Positions 48,541 through 58,044 of a stretch of 64,000 bases of DNA are shown here, piece by piece. Numbering within the stretch: the first letter of the stretch is position 1; each line of letters starts with the position of its first letter. Position numbers and translations under genes: made by a program. Location: NCBI GenBank assembly GCA_903829815.1, contig CAIKRR010000014.1, positions 124,001-188,000 of the forward strand, given 5' to 3'. Under the pieces are notes generated by a model. The model saw nothing but the letters and a program-made list of their open reading frames with translations. It was not told where the DNA came from and searched no databases. The DNA comes from an uncultured Pseudomonadota bacterium (GTDB lineage Bacteria; Pseudomonadota; Gammaproteobacteria; Burkholderiales; SG8-39).

Positions 48541-50198
48541 AATCACAGCCCCCTGCTTCTTCGACGACGGCCCATGTGGATACCTTTGCGCGCGACAACC
48601 TGCCGCCGCTCGACCAATGGCCTGACATCACGCTCGATCTGCCCGAACTGGCCTACCCGGCCCGGCTCAACTGCGCGGTCGAACTGCTCGATCGCAATGT
48701 GATCGAAGGCCGCGGCGAGCAAGCAGCCATTCACGCAACCGGTCCTGATGGCACGGTGATCACGGCCAGCTACCGGCAGGTGCTGGCGCGTGCCAACCAG
48801 ATCGCACGCGTACTGCGCGATGATCTTGGCCTGGTACCGGGCACGCGCATTCTGCTGCGCGGCCCCAACAACCCGATGATGGCAACCTGCTGGTTCGCCG
48901 TGATCAAGGCCGGGTGCATTGCCGTCGCCACGATGCCGCTGCTGCGAGCCAAGGAACTGCAGCCGGTCATCGACAGGGCCGCGGTCACGATTGCCCTGTG
49001 CGACAGCAATCTGCGCGACGAAATGGAACGCGTCCAGGCGGTTTGTCCGTCGCTGCAGCGGGTGCTCTACTTCAACGGCAACGGACCCGACTCGCTCGAA
49101 GCCGCCATCGAAGACAAACCGGTCGACTTCGAAAACATTGATACTGCCCTGGATGATGTCGCCCTGATTGCCTTCACCTCGGGCACGACCGGGCAACCCA
49201 AGGGGACCCTGCACTTCCATCGCGACGTGATGGCCATGTGCGACCTGTTCCCGCGGTCCTGCCTGAAACCCACCGCTGACGACATCTTCTGCGGCACGCC
49301 CCCGCTGGCGTTCACCTTCGGACTCGGGGGCATGCTCTGCTTCCCCTTCCGCTTTGGCGCATCGACCGTGCTGTCGGAAAGACTCACACCCCAGAGCCTG
49401 CTCGAGACCATCGCCCGACACAGGGCCAGCATCGTATTTACGGCCCCGACCTTCTATCGCATGATGGCGCCCCTGGTGTCAGGTCACGACCTGTCAAGTC
49501 TGCGCAAGGCAGTCTCCGCGGGTGAGGCGCTGCCCGATGCGACGAGGCAACTGTTCAAGGATGCCACCGGCATCGAGATCCTCGACGGCCTGGGTGCCAC
49601 CGAGATGATCCACATCTTCGTGTCGCACACCGAACAAAGCGTTCGACGCGGGGCAACCGGCCACGCCATCCGCGGCTACCAGGTGGCCGTGCTCGATGAT
49701 GACGGTCGGCCCTGCCCACCCGGAACCGTGGGGCGGCTTGCCGTCAGGGGCGCCACGGGGTGTCGCTACCTGGCCGACCCGCGTCAGGCCGACTATGTGC
49801 AGAACGGCTGGAACATCACGGGCGACGCCTACCGGATGGACGAGGATGGCTACCTCTACTACGAGGCACGTATCGATGACATGATCATCTCGGCCGGGTA
49901 CAACATCGCCGGCCCAGAAGTCGAGGGGGCCCTGTTGATGCATCCGGCGGTTGCCGAGTGTGGGGTGGTCGGCAAGCCGGATGTCGAGCGCGGGCAGATC
50001 GTGATGGCCTTTGTCGTGCTCAAGGACGGGCACATCGCCGATGCCGCCATGGCACGCAGCCTGCAAGACCATGTAAAAGCCACCGTGGCACCCTACAAGT
50101 ATCCGCGCGAAGTGGCATTCGTGGCTGCGCTGCCACGAACCGAAACCGGCAAGGTGCAGCGCTTCAGGCTGCGTCAGATGGCAGCGGGTGGGGCCTGA
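48537..50198 (+). CDS. Benzoate-CoA ligase family protein, 2-aminobenzoate-CoA ligase-like
   Basis: 553 residues of the AMP-forming acyl-CoA synthetase class. [14 protein letters not shown] and [12 protein letters not shown] at the N terminus resemble 2-aminobenzoate-CoA ligases as I remember them. AMP-binding [10 protein letters not shown] (214-223), GATEMIHIF, hinge [13 protein letters not shown] and catalytic Lys539 in TETGKVQRF are intact. It activates a carboxylic acid, probably aromatic or alicyclic, for the adjacent beta-oxidation-type enzymes. The true substrate is not determinable from sequence. Confidence 0.88.
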   Translation: MKSQPPASSTTAHVDTFARDNLPPLDQWPDITLDLPELAYPARLNCAVELLDRNVIEGRGEQAAIHATGPDGTVITASYRQVLARANQIARVLRDDLGLVPGTRILLRGPNNPMMATCWFAVIKAGCIAVATMPLLRAKELQPVIDRAAVTIALCDSNLRDEMERVQAVCPSLQRVLYFNGNGPDSLEAAIEDKPVDFENIDTALDDVALIAFTSGTTGQPKGTLHFHRDVMAMCDLFPRSCLKPTADDIFCGTPPLAFTFGLGGMLCFPFRFGASTVLSERLTPQSLLETIARHRASIVFTAPTFYRMMAPLVSGHDLSSLRKAVSAGEALPDATRQLFKDATGIEILDGLGATEMIHIFVSHTEQSVRRGATGHAIRGYQVAVLDDDGRPCPPGTVGRLAVRGATGCRYLADPRQADYVQNGWNITGDAYRMDEDGYLYYEARIDDMIISAGYNIAGPEVEGALLMHPAVAECGVVGKPDVERGQIVMAFVVLKDGHIADAAMARSLQDHVKATVAPYKYPREVAFVAALPRTETGKVQRFRLRQMAAGGA

Positions 50199-50246
50199 GC
50201 CTGTATTGAAAGCAGGGCAGGAGGCGGGTCGAGCGAAGGGGCGAGC

Positions 50247-50267
50247 GCAGGGTAGGGGAAACCCTGC
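50247..50267. terminator. Hairpin between convergent genes
   Basis: GCAGGGT and ACCCTGC enclose a seven-base loop in the 83-base gap between the CoA ligase (plus) and the DUF3891 gene (minus). It could serve either strand. No U-tract. Confidence 0.4.
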
Positions 50268-50281
50268 CGGTGGGCGAGCCT

Positions 50282-51112
50282 TCAGTCGGCAAGCAGGGTG
50301 AATGCCTGGCGCGCAACCGGCGCCCGGGCGACCCGCGCAACCCAGTCGGCCACGCCGGCATCGCTGACCGGTTCGACCCAGCGGCCCTCGAATTCGAACT
50401 GCAGCCCCGACTGCTCGAAAGGAAACGGGCTCAAGGCGTAGGTGGCCTCGGCAACCGGACGTACGACGATGGTGGCATCACGGTCACGTGCCATCGGCAC
50501 ATGGGGGAAGACGGCCTCGGCCCGATCGCCCTCGGGCGCCCGGTTGAAGTACAGTGCCAGCGTATCGAAGAACTGCAATTGTTTGTAGTTCTGCAGGATG
50601 GTTGCCTCGTCAACCCAGTGAGCGGTGGCCGGGTCGGCGAGCAATCGGGTGCGCAGCCGCGCCTGGCGCTCCAGTTCGGCCGCCAGCATGCGATCGGCCA
50701 GAGGACGATCCTGCGGGCCGATGGTGTCGATGAGGACCATGTCCGACAGCCCGTAGCGCCCGTTGTAGAGGCCCCAACTGTGCATGCTCGAGAGCAGTCC
50801 GGCATAGGGGTGATGGCGCTCGTTGAAATCGGGCGAACCGGCGCTGGTGCCGACGATGCGCTCAGCGGGCGTTTCGATCAGGTTCCAGGGCAAGCCAGTG
50901 GCCGGATCGATGTCGGGTGAGGCATCAAAGTCCATCCAGCCCCGATCGTGATTGTCGATCATGTAGAGCATGACTTCACGCGGCTGCACCGGCTCGAACT
51001 GGCTGTTGCCGAAGACCCGTGCGAAGCGGCCGGCGAGCGTGGTGTGTTCTATCATGCGCATCATGAAGCGCGCCTGGGCTGCGCCTTGCTTCGCCGGAGC
51101 CTGGATGATCAT
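50282..51112 (-). CDS. DUF3891-like protein
   Basis: 276 residues from ATG 51112. Histidine- and aspartate-rich segments (IDNHDRGWMDFD, FNERHHPYAGLLSSMHSWGL) match the DUF3891 pattern as I know it and look like metal ligands of an HD-like all-helical fold. Function unknown. The gene opposes its neighbours within the catabolic island and is divergent from the opine-dehydrogenase-like gene (70-base gap), so the two may share a control region. Confidence 0.7.
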   Translation of the reverse strand: MIIQAPAKQGAAQARFMMRMIEHTTLAGRFARVFGNSQFEPVQPREVMLYMIDNHDRGWMDFDASPDIDPATGLPWNLIETPAERIVGTSAGSPDFNERHHPYAGLLSSMHSWGLYNGRYGLSDMVLIDTIGPQDRPLADRMLAAELERQARLRTRLLADPATAHWVDEATILQNYKQLQFFDTLALYFNRAPEGDRAEAVFPHVPMARDRDATIVVRPVAEATYALSPFPFEQSGLQFEFEGRWVEPVSDAGVADWVARVARAPVARQAFTLLAD

Positions 51113-51182
51113 GGTGTCGCCCTCAGACGGATCGTGACCCCATGATATCGTGCAGCGCAACGCCACGGTGGAGATCACGCGC

Positions 51183-52265
51183 ATGAAGATTGCAGTCCTC
51201 GGGGGTGGCCATGGCTGCTACGCGGCGGCGGCCGATATGGCAGAACGCGGGCATGAGGTCTGGTTGTGGCGGCGCGATGGCGCTGCGCTGGCACCGCTTG
51301 TGGCAGACCCGACGATCACCCTGGTTGATGCCGCTGGAAAACGTGCGGTGCCCATTGCGGGCGCCACCCACGACATCGGCCAGGCGGTGACCGGCGCCGC
51401 ACTGCTGTTCATTCCGGGTCCGGCGTTCGCCCAATGCGATATTGCCCGTCTGGCAGGGCCCTTCATGCACGACGGACAGGTGGCTTTTCTCGCCCCAGGC
51501 ACCCTGGGCAGCATCGCCATGACCCGCGTGCTGCGCGCGATGGGCGTGCGTGCCCGCGTTGCCTTTGCCGAGACCGGCACCCTGCCCTGGCTATGCCGCA
51601 AGCACGGCCCGGTCCAGGTCGCGATCACCATGCGGGCGACGCGCCTGCCGACCGGGGTGTTTCCGGCCCGCGATGCGCCTGCCGCCCTGGCAGTGCTGCG
51701 CATGGCGTTCGACTCGATCGAGCCGATCGAAGATGCGCTCTCCGGCGCCCTGATGAACGCGGGCCCCATCATCCATCCGCCGCTCATCCTGATGAATGCG
51801 GGGCCGCTCGAATACAACGAGCGCTACGACATCCACAATGAGGGCACGCAGGCATCGGTACGCCGCGTCACCGATGCCCTGGACGCAGAACGTATCGCCA
51901 TCCGCCAGGCCTTCGGCTACGGCCCCGAGCACTTTCCCTTGCGCGATCACTACGACAATGATCGCTGGATGTATGGCGATTCGCATCAACGGCTGGTCGA
52001 ATCGGGCGACTGGCGTGAGCATATCGATCTGTTGCATCACCGCTACATGCGCGAAGATGTCGAGTACGGACTGGCGCTGCTGGCGTCACTCGCACGGTAC
52101 GCCGGCACGGCAGCACCTCTTGCGCACGGGCTGCTCGCCATCGCGAGCGCCATCTGCAGCACCGACTTCTCCCGAACAAGTCCTCGCACACTCACCCATC
52201 TGGGCCTCGAAGCCCTGTCCCGACAGGCGCTGTCGGACCTGCTGCACGAGGGGCTTGCGCAGTGA
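51183..52265 (+). CDS. NAD/NADP octopine/nopaline dehydrogenase family protein
   Basis: 360 residues from ATG 51183. Rossmann start MKIAVLGGGHGCYAAAADMAERGHEV, then a C-terminal helical domain with the family region MNAGPIIHPPLILMNAGPLE and the catalytic-type His in NAGPIIHPP. Family members reductively condense an amino acid with a 2-oxoacid or run the reverse oxidation. The stop overlaps the GTG of the next dehydrogenase (GTGA). The substrate is unknown. Confidence 0.85.
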   Translation: MKIAVLGGGHGCYAAAADMAERGHEVWLWRRDGAALAPLVADPTITLVDAAGKRAVPIAGATHDIGQAVTGAALLFIPGPAFAQCDIARLAGPFMHDGQVAFLAPGTLGSIAMTRVLRAMGVRARVAFAETGTLPWLCRKHGPVQVAITMRATRLPTGVFPARDAPAALAVLRMAFDSIEPIEDALSGALMNAGPIIHPPLILMNAGPLEYNERYDIHNEGTQASVRRVTDALDAERIAIRQAFGYGPEHFPLRDHYDNDRWMYGDSHQRLVESGDWREHIDLLHHRYMREDVEYGLALLASLARYAGTAAPLAHGLLAIASAICSTDFSRTSPRTLTHLGLEALSRQALSDLLHEGLAQ

Positions 52266-53269
52266 CCCCCGAGCAGTCACCGGCGGTCATCGCCACGCTT
52301 GGTGCCGGACGCATGGGGCGTGGCATCGCGCACGCCTTTGCCTACGCCGGGCACGACGTATGGATGATCGACCTCAAGGATCGCGACGATACGGCGCTCG
52401 AGGGACTGCGCACCGAAGCCCTTGCCGAGATCGACGCAAGCCTTGCCGCGCTGGTCGAACTGGGCTTGTTCGATGCGGCCCACTGCCCCGCAATCCTCGC
52501 GCGCATCCACGTTGTCGGACGCATCGAGGGCGCACAAGCCCTCGAGCGGGCCGCCATCGTCTTCGAGGGTGTACCCGAAATCCTCGAGGTCAAGCGCGAG
52601 GCGCTGCTGTGGGCTAGCGAACATCTGCAACCAGATGCCATCCTCGCCTCGACCACATCGACGTTTCTGGTGGACACGCTCGCCGCCATGGTGCGGCACC
52701 CGGCACGCTTTCTGAACGCCCACTGGCTGAACCCGGCCTATGTCATTCCGCTGGTAGAACTCTCGGCACACGCCGCCACGGCACCCGAGTGCATCGCCAC
52801 GCTGCGCGCCATGCTCGAGCGCATCGGCAAGGTACCCGTCCTGTGTTCGGCGGCCCCCGGATACATCGTGCCGCGCCTGCAATCGCTCATCATGAACGAG
52901 GCAGCGCGCATGATCGAAGAGGGGGTGGCGAGCGCCCAGGACATCGACCGGGCTACACGCTACGGACTGGGCTTTCGTTACGCAGCGATGGGCGTCGTTG
53001 AATTCATCGACTATGGCGGCAACGATATCCTCTACTACGCGAGCCGCTACCTCGAGAGCGAACTGGGGCCTCGTTACGCAGCGCCCGACATCGTGCGCCG
53101 CTACATGGAAGAGGGACGCATCGGCTTGCGCAGCGGTTCGGGCTTCTACGATTACAGCGGCATCGATCAGGCCGCCTATCGCAAGGACGCGCTTGCCCGC
53201 ATCCTGGCGATGCTCAAGCATCAGGGGCTTGCTCGCCCCCCGGGCTCTGCCCTTTCAAAGGAGGAATGA
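52262..53269 (+). CDS. 3-hydroxyacyl-CoA dehydrogenase family protein
   Basis: 335 residues from GTG 52262. NAD-binding TLGAGRMGRGIAHAFAYAG, then AHWLNPAYVIPLVEL with the catalytic His, and APGYIVPRLQSLIMNEAARM from the C-terminal 3HCDH domain. One C-terminal domain, as in 3-hydroxybutyryl-CoA and lambda-crystallin-like dehydrogenases. It is coupled at both ends by overlaps. Could act on a free hydroxyacid as well as a CoA ester. Confidence 0.88.
   Translation: MTPEQSPAVIATLGAGRMGRGIAHAFAYAGHDVWMIDLKDRDDTALEGLRTEALAEIDASLAALVELGLFDAAHCPAILARIHVVGRIEGAQALERAAIVFEGVPEILEVKREALLWASEHLQPDAILASTTSTFLVDTLAAMVRHPARFLNAHWLNPAYVIPLVELSAHAATAPECIATLRAMLERIGKVPVLCSAAPGYIVPRLQSLIMNEAARMIEEGVASAQDIDRATRYGLGFRYAAMGVVEFIDYGGNDILYYASRYLESELGPRYAAPDIVRRYMEEGRIGLRSGSGFYDYSGIDQAAYRKDALARILAMLKHQGLARPPGSALSKEE
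53257..53264 (+). promoter_or_regulatory. Strong ribosome-binding site deciding the hydrolase start
   Basis: AAAGGAGG is nearly the full anti-16S complement. It ends one base before the first ATG (53266), too close for initiation, and seven bases before the second ATG (53272), which is ideal. The gene start is therefore placed at 53272. Confidence 0.75.
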
Positions 53270-53271
53270 CG

Positions 53272-54120
53272 ATGTCGATGTGGCTCGAAATGCTCGGCTG
53301 CGAATACCGCATGGGTTACGTGAATGCTGGCGGCGTTCGCACCCGCTATCTCGAGGCAGGCACTGGCAAGCGCGAGACCCTGGTCTTCCTGCACGGCAGC
53401 GGTGGTTATCTGGAAGCGTACCTGCGCAACATACCGGCTCACGCCGAGCACTACCGGGTCTTTGCCATCGACATGATCGGTCATGGCTTCACCGACAAAC
53501 CCGATCATCCCTACGAACCACGGCACTATGCGCAGCATCTGACCGATTTCCTCGACGCGATGGGCGTCGAGCGTGCCCACCTGTCGGGCGAGTCACTCGG
53601 TGGCTGGGTCGCCGAATACATGGCGGCCACACGTCCGGAACGCGTCGGGCGCATCATTCTGAATACTGCCGCCGGTGTCCACTACGACCCGGCCGTGAGC
53701 GAGCGGATCCGGTCGCTGTCGATCGCAGCGGCTGCCACGCCATCGCGTGAAAACATCCGCAAACGGCTCGAATGGCTGATGCTGGACCCCTCGGTCGTCA
53801 CCGATGAGATGGTCGACATGCGTTATCGGGTCTACACCCAGCCGGGCTTTGCCCGGTCGATGGAAAACATCATGTGCCTGCACACACCGGAATTCAGGCT
53901 CCCCAACCTGATGACCGACGAGGAACTGGCCCGCATCGAAGCCCCTGCGCTGGTGATGTGGACCACCCACGACCCGGGCAGCACCATCGAGGTAGGACAA
54001 CGCCTCGCACGCGGTATCCGTGGTGCACAATTCCAGGTCATGGCGAACTGCGGACACTGGCCGCAGTTCGAGGATGCCGCCACCTTCAATCGGCTGCAAC
54101 TGGCGTTTCTTGCGGGCTGA
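53272..54120 (+). CDS. Alpha/beta hydrolase (meta-cleavage-product hydrolase-like)
   Basis: 282 residues. Oxyanion segment LVFLHGSGGYLEAYLRN, nucleophile GESLGGW, acid near LVMWTTHDPG and terminal His in NCGHWPQFED. Overall similar to MhpC/BphD-type C-C bond hydrolases. Such enzymes cleave vinylogous diketones from ring cleavage, but no ring-cleavage dioxygenase is nearby, so another ester or C-C bond is possible. Translated in series with the upstream dehydrogenases. Confidence 0.83.
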   Translation: MSMWLEMLGCEYRMGYVNAGGVRTRYLEAGTGKRETLVFLHGSGGYLEAYLRNIPAHAEHYRVFAIDMIGHGFTDKPDHPYEPRHYAQHLTDFLDAMGVERAHLSGESLGGWVAEYMAATRPERVGRIILNTAAGVHYDPAVSERIRSLSIAAAATPSRENIRKRLEWLMLDPSVVTDEMVDMRYRVYTQPGFARSMENIMCLHTPEFRLPNLMTDEELARIEAPALVMWTTHDPGSTIEVGQRLARGIRGAQFQVMANCGHWPQFEDAATFNRLQLAFLAG

Positions 54121-54163
54121 GTCTTCTCGGCTCTGACTGGCCAATGCGTGAATCAATGATGGC

Positions 54164-55180
54164 ATGCTGACCGATTGCTCAAGTTCATGCCGGTTGCGTC
54201 TGCGGGTCGCAAGCCTGCTGGGCAGCGCCGCCCTGGCGGCGGCCTCTGCCAGTTGGGCGCAGCCCCAGACCTCGACAGCAAACGCCTGGCCGGTGCGTCC
54301 GGTGCGGGTCGTGGTGCCCTTCCCGCCCGGCGGACCGGCTGATATCCTGGCGCGCACGGTCACCAGTCGGCTGGCCGACGCACTGGGTCAGCAGGTGTTC
54401 ACCGAAAACCGCGGTGGCGGCAACGGCAACATCGGTACCGAACTGGTCGTGCATGCGAGCGCCGACGGCTACACATTGCTGCTGCTGCCATCGGCTGTCA
54501 TCGCCAACCAGACGCTCTACGCACGACTGCCCTTCAACGTGCAGCGTGATCTCGCACCCGTTTCACCCATTGCCGCCTTTCCCTTGATGCTGGTCACCCA
54601 CCCTTCGGTGCCGGTGACCACGGTCTCCGAGCTCATTGCCCTGGCGCGTTCGCGACCCGGCGCACTCAATTACGGCTCGGCGGGGTCTGGTGGCGGGGCG
54701 CATCTGGCTGCCGAATCGTTTCGGGTAGCGGCCGGCATCCAGCTCGTGCACATCCCCTACAAGGGCACCGGGCCTGCGGTACTCGATCTGCTCGGGGGCC
54801 AGGTCTCGCTCATGTTTGCCAGCATTCCCTCGGTCATCCAGCAGGTGCGCGCGGGCAAGCTGCGTGCACTGGCCGTTACGAGTACGCAGCGAAGCGCGGT
54901 GGCGCCCAGCGTGCCAACGCTTGCCGAGGCGGGCATCCCGGGCTATGAGCTGGTGTCCTGGTTCGGGGTAGTGGCACCCGCAGGTCTGCCCGCCGAGATC
55001 GCGCGCCGACTCAATGGCGAAATCAGCCGCATCGTTCGAAACGCCGAGTTTCGCGAGCAGTTGCAGGCAGAAGGCGGGGAAGCACTGGCCCTGTCAGTCG
55101 ACGGTTTCGGCGAATTCATCCGCACCGAATCGCTGCGCTGGGCACGGGTGGTTCGCGACGCGGGCGCGCGGCTGGATTGA
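54164..55180 (+). CDS. Bug-family (TctC) tripartite tricarboxylate receptor
   Basis: 338 residues: signal peptide ending near SWAQ, then the Bug fold WPVRPVRVVVPFPPGGPADILAR, ENRGGGNGNIGTE, NYGSAGSGGGAHLAAESF, VHIPYKGTGPA and FGVVAPAGLP. Periplasmic high-affinity binding of a carboxylate. Members are greatly expanded in Alcaligenaceae and Comamonadaceae and most act without adjacent TctAB membrane genes, as here. It probably captures the substrate or a pathway acid of the island. Confidence 0.92.
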   Translation: MLTDCSSSCRLRLRVASLLGSAALAAASASWAQPQTSTANAWPVRPVRVVVPFPPGGPADILARTVTSRLADALGQQVFTENRGGGNGNIGTELVVHASADGYTLLLLPSAVIANQTLYARLPFNVQRDLAPVSPIAAFPLMLVTHPSVPVTTVSELIALARSRPGALNYGSAGSGGGAHLAAESFRVAAGIQLVHIPYKGTGPAVLDLLGGQVSLMFASIPSVIQQVRAGKLRALAVTSTQRSAVAPSVPTLAEAGIPGYELVSWFGVVAPAGLPAEIARRLNGEISRIVRNAEFREQLQAEGGEALALSVDGFGEFIRTESLRWARVVRDAGARLD

Positions 55181-55442
55181 TCGGTTGAACCTCAGACTCG
55201 CAAGGCATGCGCTGACCCTGCGCAAGCGTCTGTCAGAAATGTCCTCGCGCACGCTCTTTCCAGCACCCTCGAGCGGCAAGTCGGGATCATCATCAAGGTT
55301 CGCGGCATCCGGTATCCCTGAAAGGGCCTTGCCGGTGTCGCCATGCGATGTGCGCTTCGATCGCTGCATCTCCGACCATGACGCCCGTCACGGCTGCACG
55401 AACGATGAAAAAAAACCCCTGGACAGGGAACCCGACGACATA

Positions 55443-55469
55443 TTGGCACTCTAATACTTCGAGTGCTAA
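55443..55469 (+). promoter_or_regulatory. CIRCE element (HrcA operator)
   Basis: TTGGCACTC, nine bases, GAGTGCTAA: the CIRCE consensus is TTAGCACTC-N9-GAGTGCTAA, so 17 of 18 arm positions match and the spacer is exact. HrcA bound here would repress rpoH. Confidence 0.92.
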
Positions 55470-55472
55470 AAT
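55443..55472 (+). promoter_or_regulatory. Sigma-70 promoter of rpoH overlapping CIRCE
   Basis: TTGGCA (55443-55448) and TAAAAT (55467-55472) are 18 bases apart and coincide with the two arms of CIRCE, so repressor and polymerase must compete. The predicted start near 55479 leaves a leader of about 75 bases. Confidence 0.7.
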
Positions 55473-55551
55473 CGGGTCAGCGGGTGTTGCTGCCAGTTGA
55501 TGGCTGGAAGCCGCCCGGTGGCGGTTTTCGACAGACTTGGAGGTAAGGACA

Positions 55552-56396
<845 letters not shown>

Positions 56397-56400
<4 letters not shown>

Positions 56401-56429
56401 GGGCAGACGCTACCGGCCGTTGCCCTCAG
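56397..56429. terminator. Bidirectional hairpin containing both stop codons of rpoH and sco
   Basis: CTGAGGGCA (56397-56405) pairs perfectly with TGCCCTCAG (56421-56429) around a 15-base loop that can add three more pairs. The TGA of rpoH and the TGA of the opposing sco gene lie in the two arms. The genes are only 25 bases apart, so this compact repeat is likely the terminator for both. Confidence 0.6.
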
Positions 56430-57028
56430 CGCCCGGCAAGCAACTGCCGGATATCGCCGATGAGCGGTTCCAGCCCCTGCCCATGCCGCACGAACAGGCG
56501 CACGCGCCCCTGAGGGTCGAAGACATAGCTGCCCGCCGTGTGGTTCATGGTGTAACTGTCGGGCGTGCTCCCGGGCACTTTCTCGTAAACGACCTTGAAC
56601 GCCTTTGCAGTTGCGGCGATCTCGGCCGGGCTACCCCGGAGCGCCACGAACGAGGGGTCGAAGGCGGCGGCGTAGGGCCCCAGCACCTGGGCTGAATCGC
56701 GCTCGGGATCGACGGTGATGAAAACAACCTGCAGTCTATCGCCGTCGGCGCCCAGAGCGGTCTTGAGTTCTCGCATCTCGGCCAGCGTGATCGGACACAC
56801 ATCCGGGCAACTGGTGTACCCGAAGAAGACACTCACCACCTTGCCCCGAAAATCAGCGAGCGTGCGCGCCTTGCCGGCCGCATCGGTCAGACTGAAGTCG
56901 CTGGCGTAACTCGCGCCGGTGATGTCGGTATTGCGAAACGCCACCCGATCGGGCGAACAGGCCGCGAGCACAAGCGCTAGCCCGAACGCAATCAGGCTGC
57001 GCCTGACGTGCCCGCTAGAACCGGACAT
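56426..57028 (-). CDS. SCO1/SenC copper chaperone, lipoprotein
   Basis: 200 residues from ATG 57028. Signal with lipobox LAAC (lipidated Cys24), thioredoxin fold with the copper-binding pair Cys74-X3-Cys78 in [13 protein letters not shown] and the distal His in [15 protein letters not shown]. Helps assemble the CuA site of cytochrome oxidase subunit II. Overlaps the end of ctaB by 14 bases. Confidence 0.95.
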   Translation of the reverse strand: MSGSSGHVRRSLIAFGLALVLAACSPDRVAFRNTDITGASYASDFSLTDAAGKARTLADFRGKVVSVFFGYTSCPDVCPITLAEMRELKTALGADGDRLQVVFITVDPERDSAQVLGPYAAAFDPSFVALRGSPAEIAATAKAFKVVYEKVPGSTPDSYTMNHTAGSYVFDPQGRVRLFVRHGQGLEPLIGDIRQLLAGR

Positions 57029-57917
57029 AGTGATCGAGCAGCAAGGCTGCAAAGAGCAGCGCCAGGTAGAGGATCGAGTACCGGAAGGTTTTTCGAGCCA
57101 GTGCATCGCTGTAGTTCCGGTAGAGCTCGATGGCGTAATACAGGAACAGTCCACCCAGAGCACTCGCACTCACCAGGTAGATCCAGCCGCTCATGCCATA
57201 GGCGAACGGCATCAGCGACGATGCCAGCATGACCACGGTGTAGAGCAGCACCTGCAACTGGGTGAACCGAGCGCCATGCGTGACCGGCAGCATCGGCAGG
57301 CCGGCCCGTGCGTACTCTTCGGTCCGGTAGAGGGCAAGCGCCCAGAAATGCGGCGGCGTCCAGGCGAAGATGATCAGAAAGAGGAGCAATGCTTCAGGGC
57401 CTACCTCGCCGGTCACTGCGGCCCAACCGAGTACCGGCGGCATCGCACCGGAGGCACCGCCGATGACGATGTTCTGCGGGGTAAGCGGCTTGAGCACGAC
57501 CGTGTAGATCACGGCATAACCGACAAATGTCGCCAGGGTGAGCCACATGGTCAGTGCGTTCACCTGGGTCAGCAGCAACCAGATGCCGGCCCCCCCGACT
57601 ACGGTGGCGAACACAAGGGCCTGCGGCGCATTGAGATCGCCACGCGCCAGTGGACGGCGCCGTGTACGCGCCATGACGGCATCGATTCGGCGCTCGACCA
57701 GACAATTGATCACGGCGGCAGCACCGGAGACGAGCCCAATGCCGATCGTTGCGCAGAGAACGATCCAGGCCGGCGGCCAGGTGCCGGCAGGCGCAGCCAG
57801 AAACATCCCTATCACCGCGCAGAACACGATGAGCATGATGACCCGCGGCTTGGCCAGTTCGTAGTACTGACGCAATCGCTGCGTCAAGCCCGGTTCGACC
57901 ATCGCCTGCTGGAGCAT
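57015..57917 (-). CDS. ctaB: Protoheme IX farnesyltransferase (heme O synthase)
   Basis: UbiA-family enzyme adding a farnesyl group to heme B. 300 residues from ATG 57917; a second ATG five codons later is possible and neither has a clear ribosome-binding site. Prenyl-diphosphate motif [21 protein letters not shown], then [12 protein letters not shown] and LPVTHG are typical of CtaB/CyoE. About eight membrane helices. Confidence 0.96.
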   Translation of the reverse strand: MLQQAMVEPGLTQRLRQYYELAKPRVIMLIVFCAVIGMFLAAPAGTWPPAWIVLCATIGIGLVSGAAAVINCLVERRIDAVMARTRRRPLARGDLNAPQALVFATVVGGAGIWLLLTQVNALTMWLTLATFVGYAVIYTVVLKPLTPQNIVIGGASGAMPPVLGWAAVTGEVGPEALLLFLIIFAWTPPHFWALALYRTEEYARAGLPMLPVTHGARFTQLQVLLYTVVMLASSLMPFAYGMSGWIYLVSASALGGLFLYYAIELYRNYSDALARKTFRYSILYLALLFAALLLDHYVRF

Positions 57918-58044
57918 GAAGGAGATTCTGCCAGGTGAATCTGGAGGGACGCGGAGAAGCGTAGAGGCCGCAGCCTGGTGGTCGGCTACCTGCCGATGGC
58001 GCACCCGCATCGTGCGCGGCAGTCAACCTGCCGGGCAGGCCCGA

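Larger units (their letters stand above)
55181..55551. other. Regulatory intergenic region upstream of rpoH
   Basis: About 370 bases without a convincing gene; short frames here have no recognisable similarity. The functional content seen is the CIRCE operator and promoter at 55443-55472, an A-rich tract (55408-55415) just upstream of it, and an 80-base leader with GGAGG and AAGGA before the rpoH ATG. Confidence 0.7.

Noticed and set aside
55443-55460. TTGGCAC upstream of rpoH as a sigma-54 -24 element
   Set aside because: No TTGC-like -12 element follows at the required distance. The sequence is the left arm of a near-perfect CIRCE dyad.
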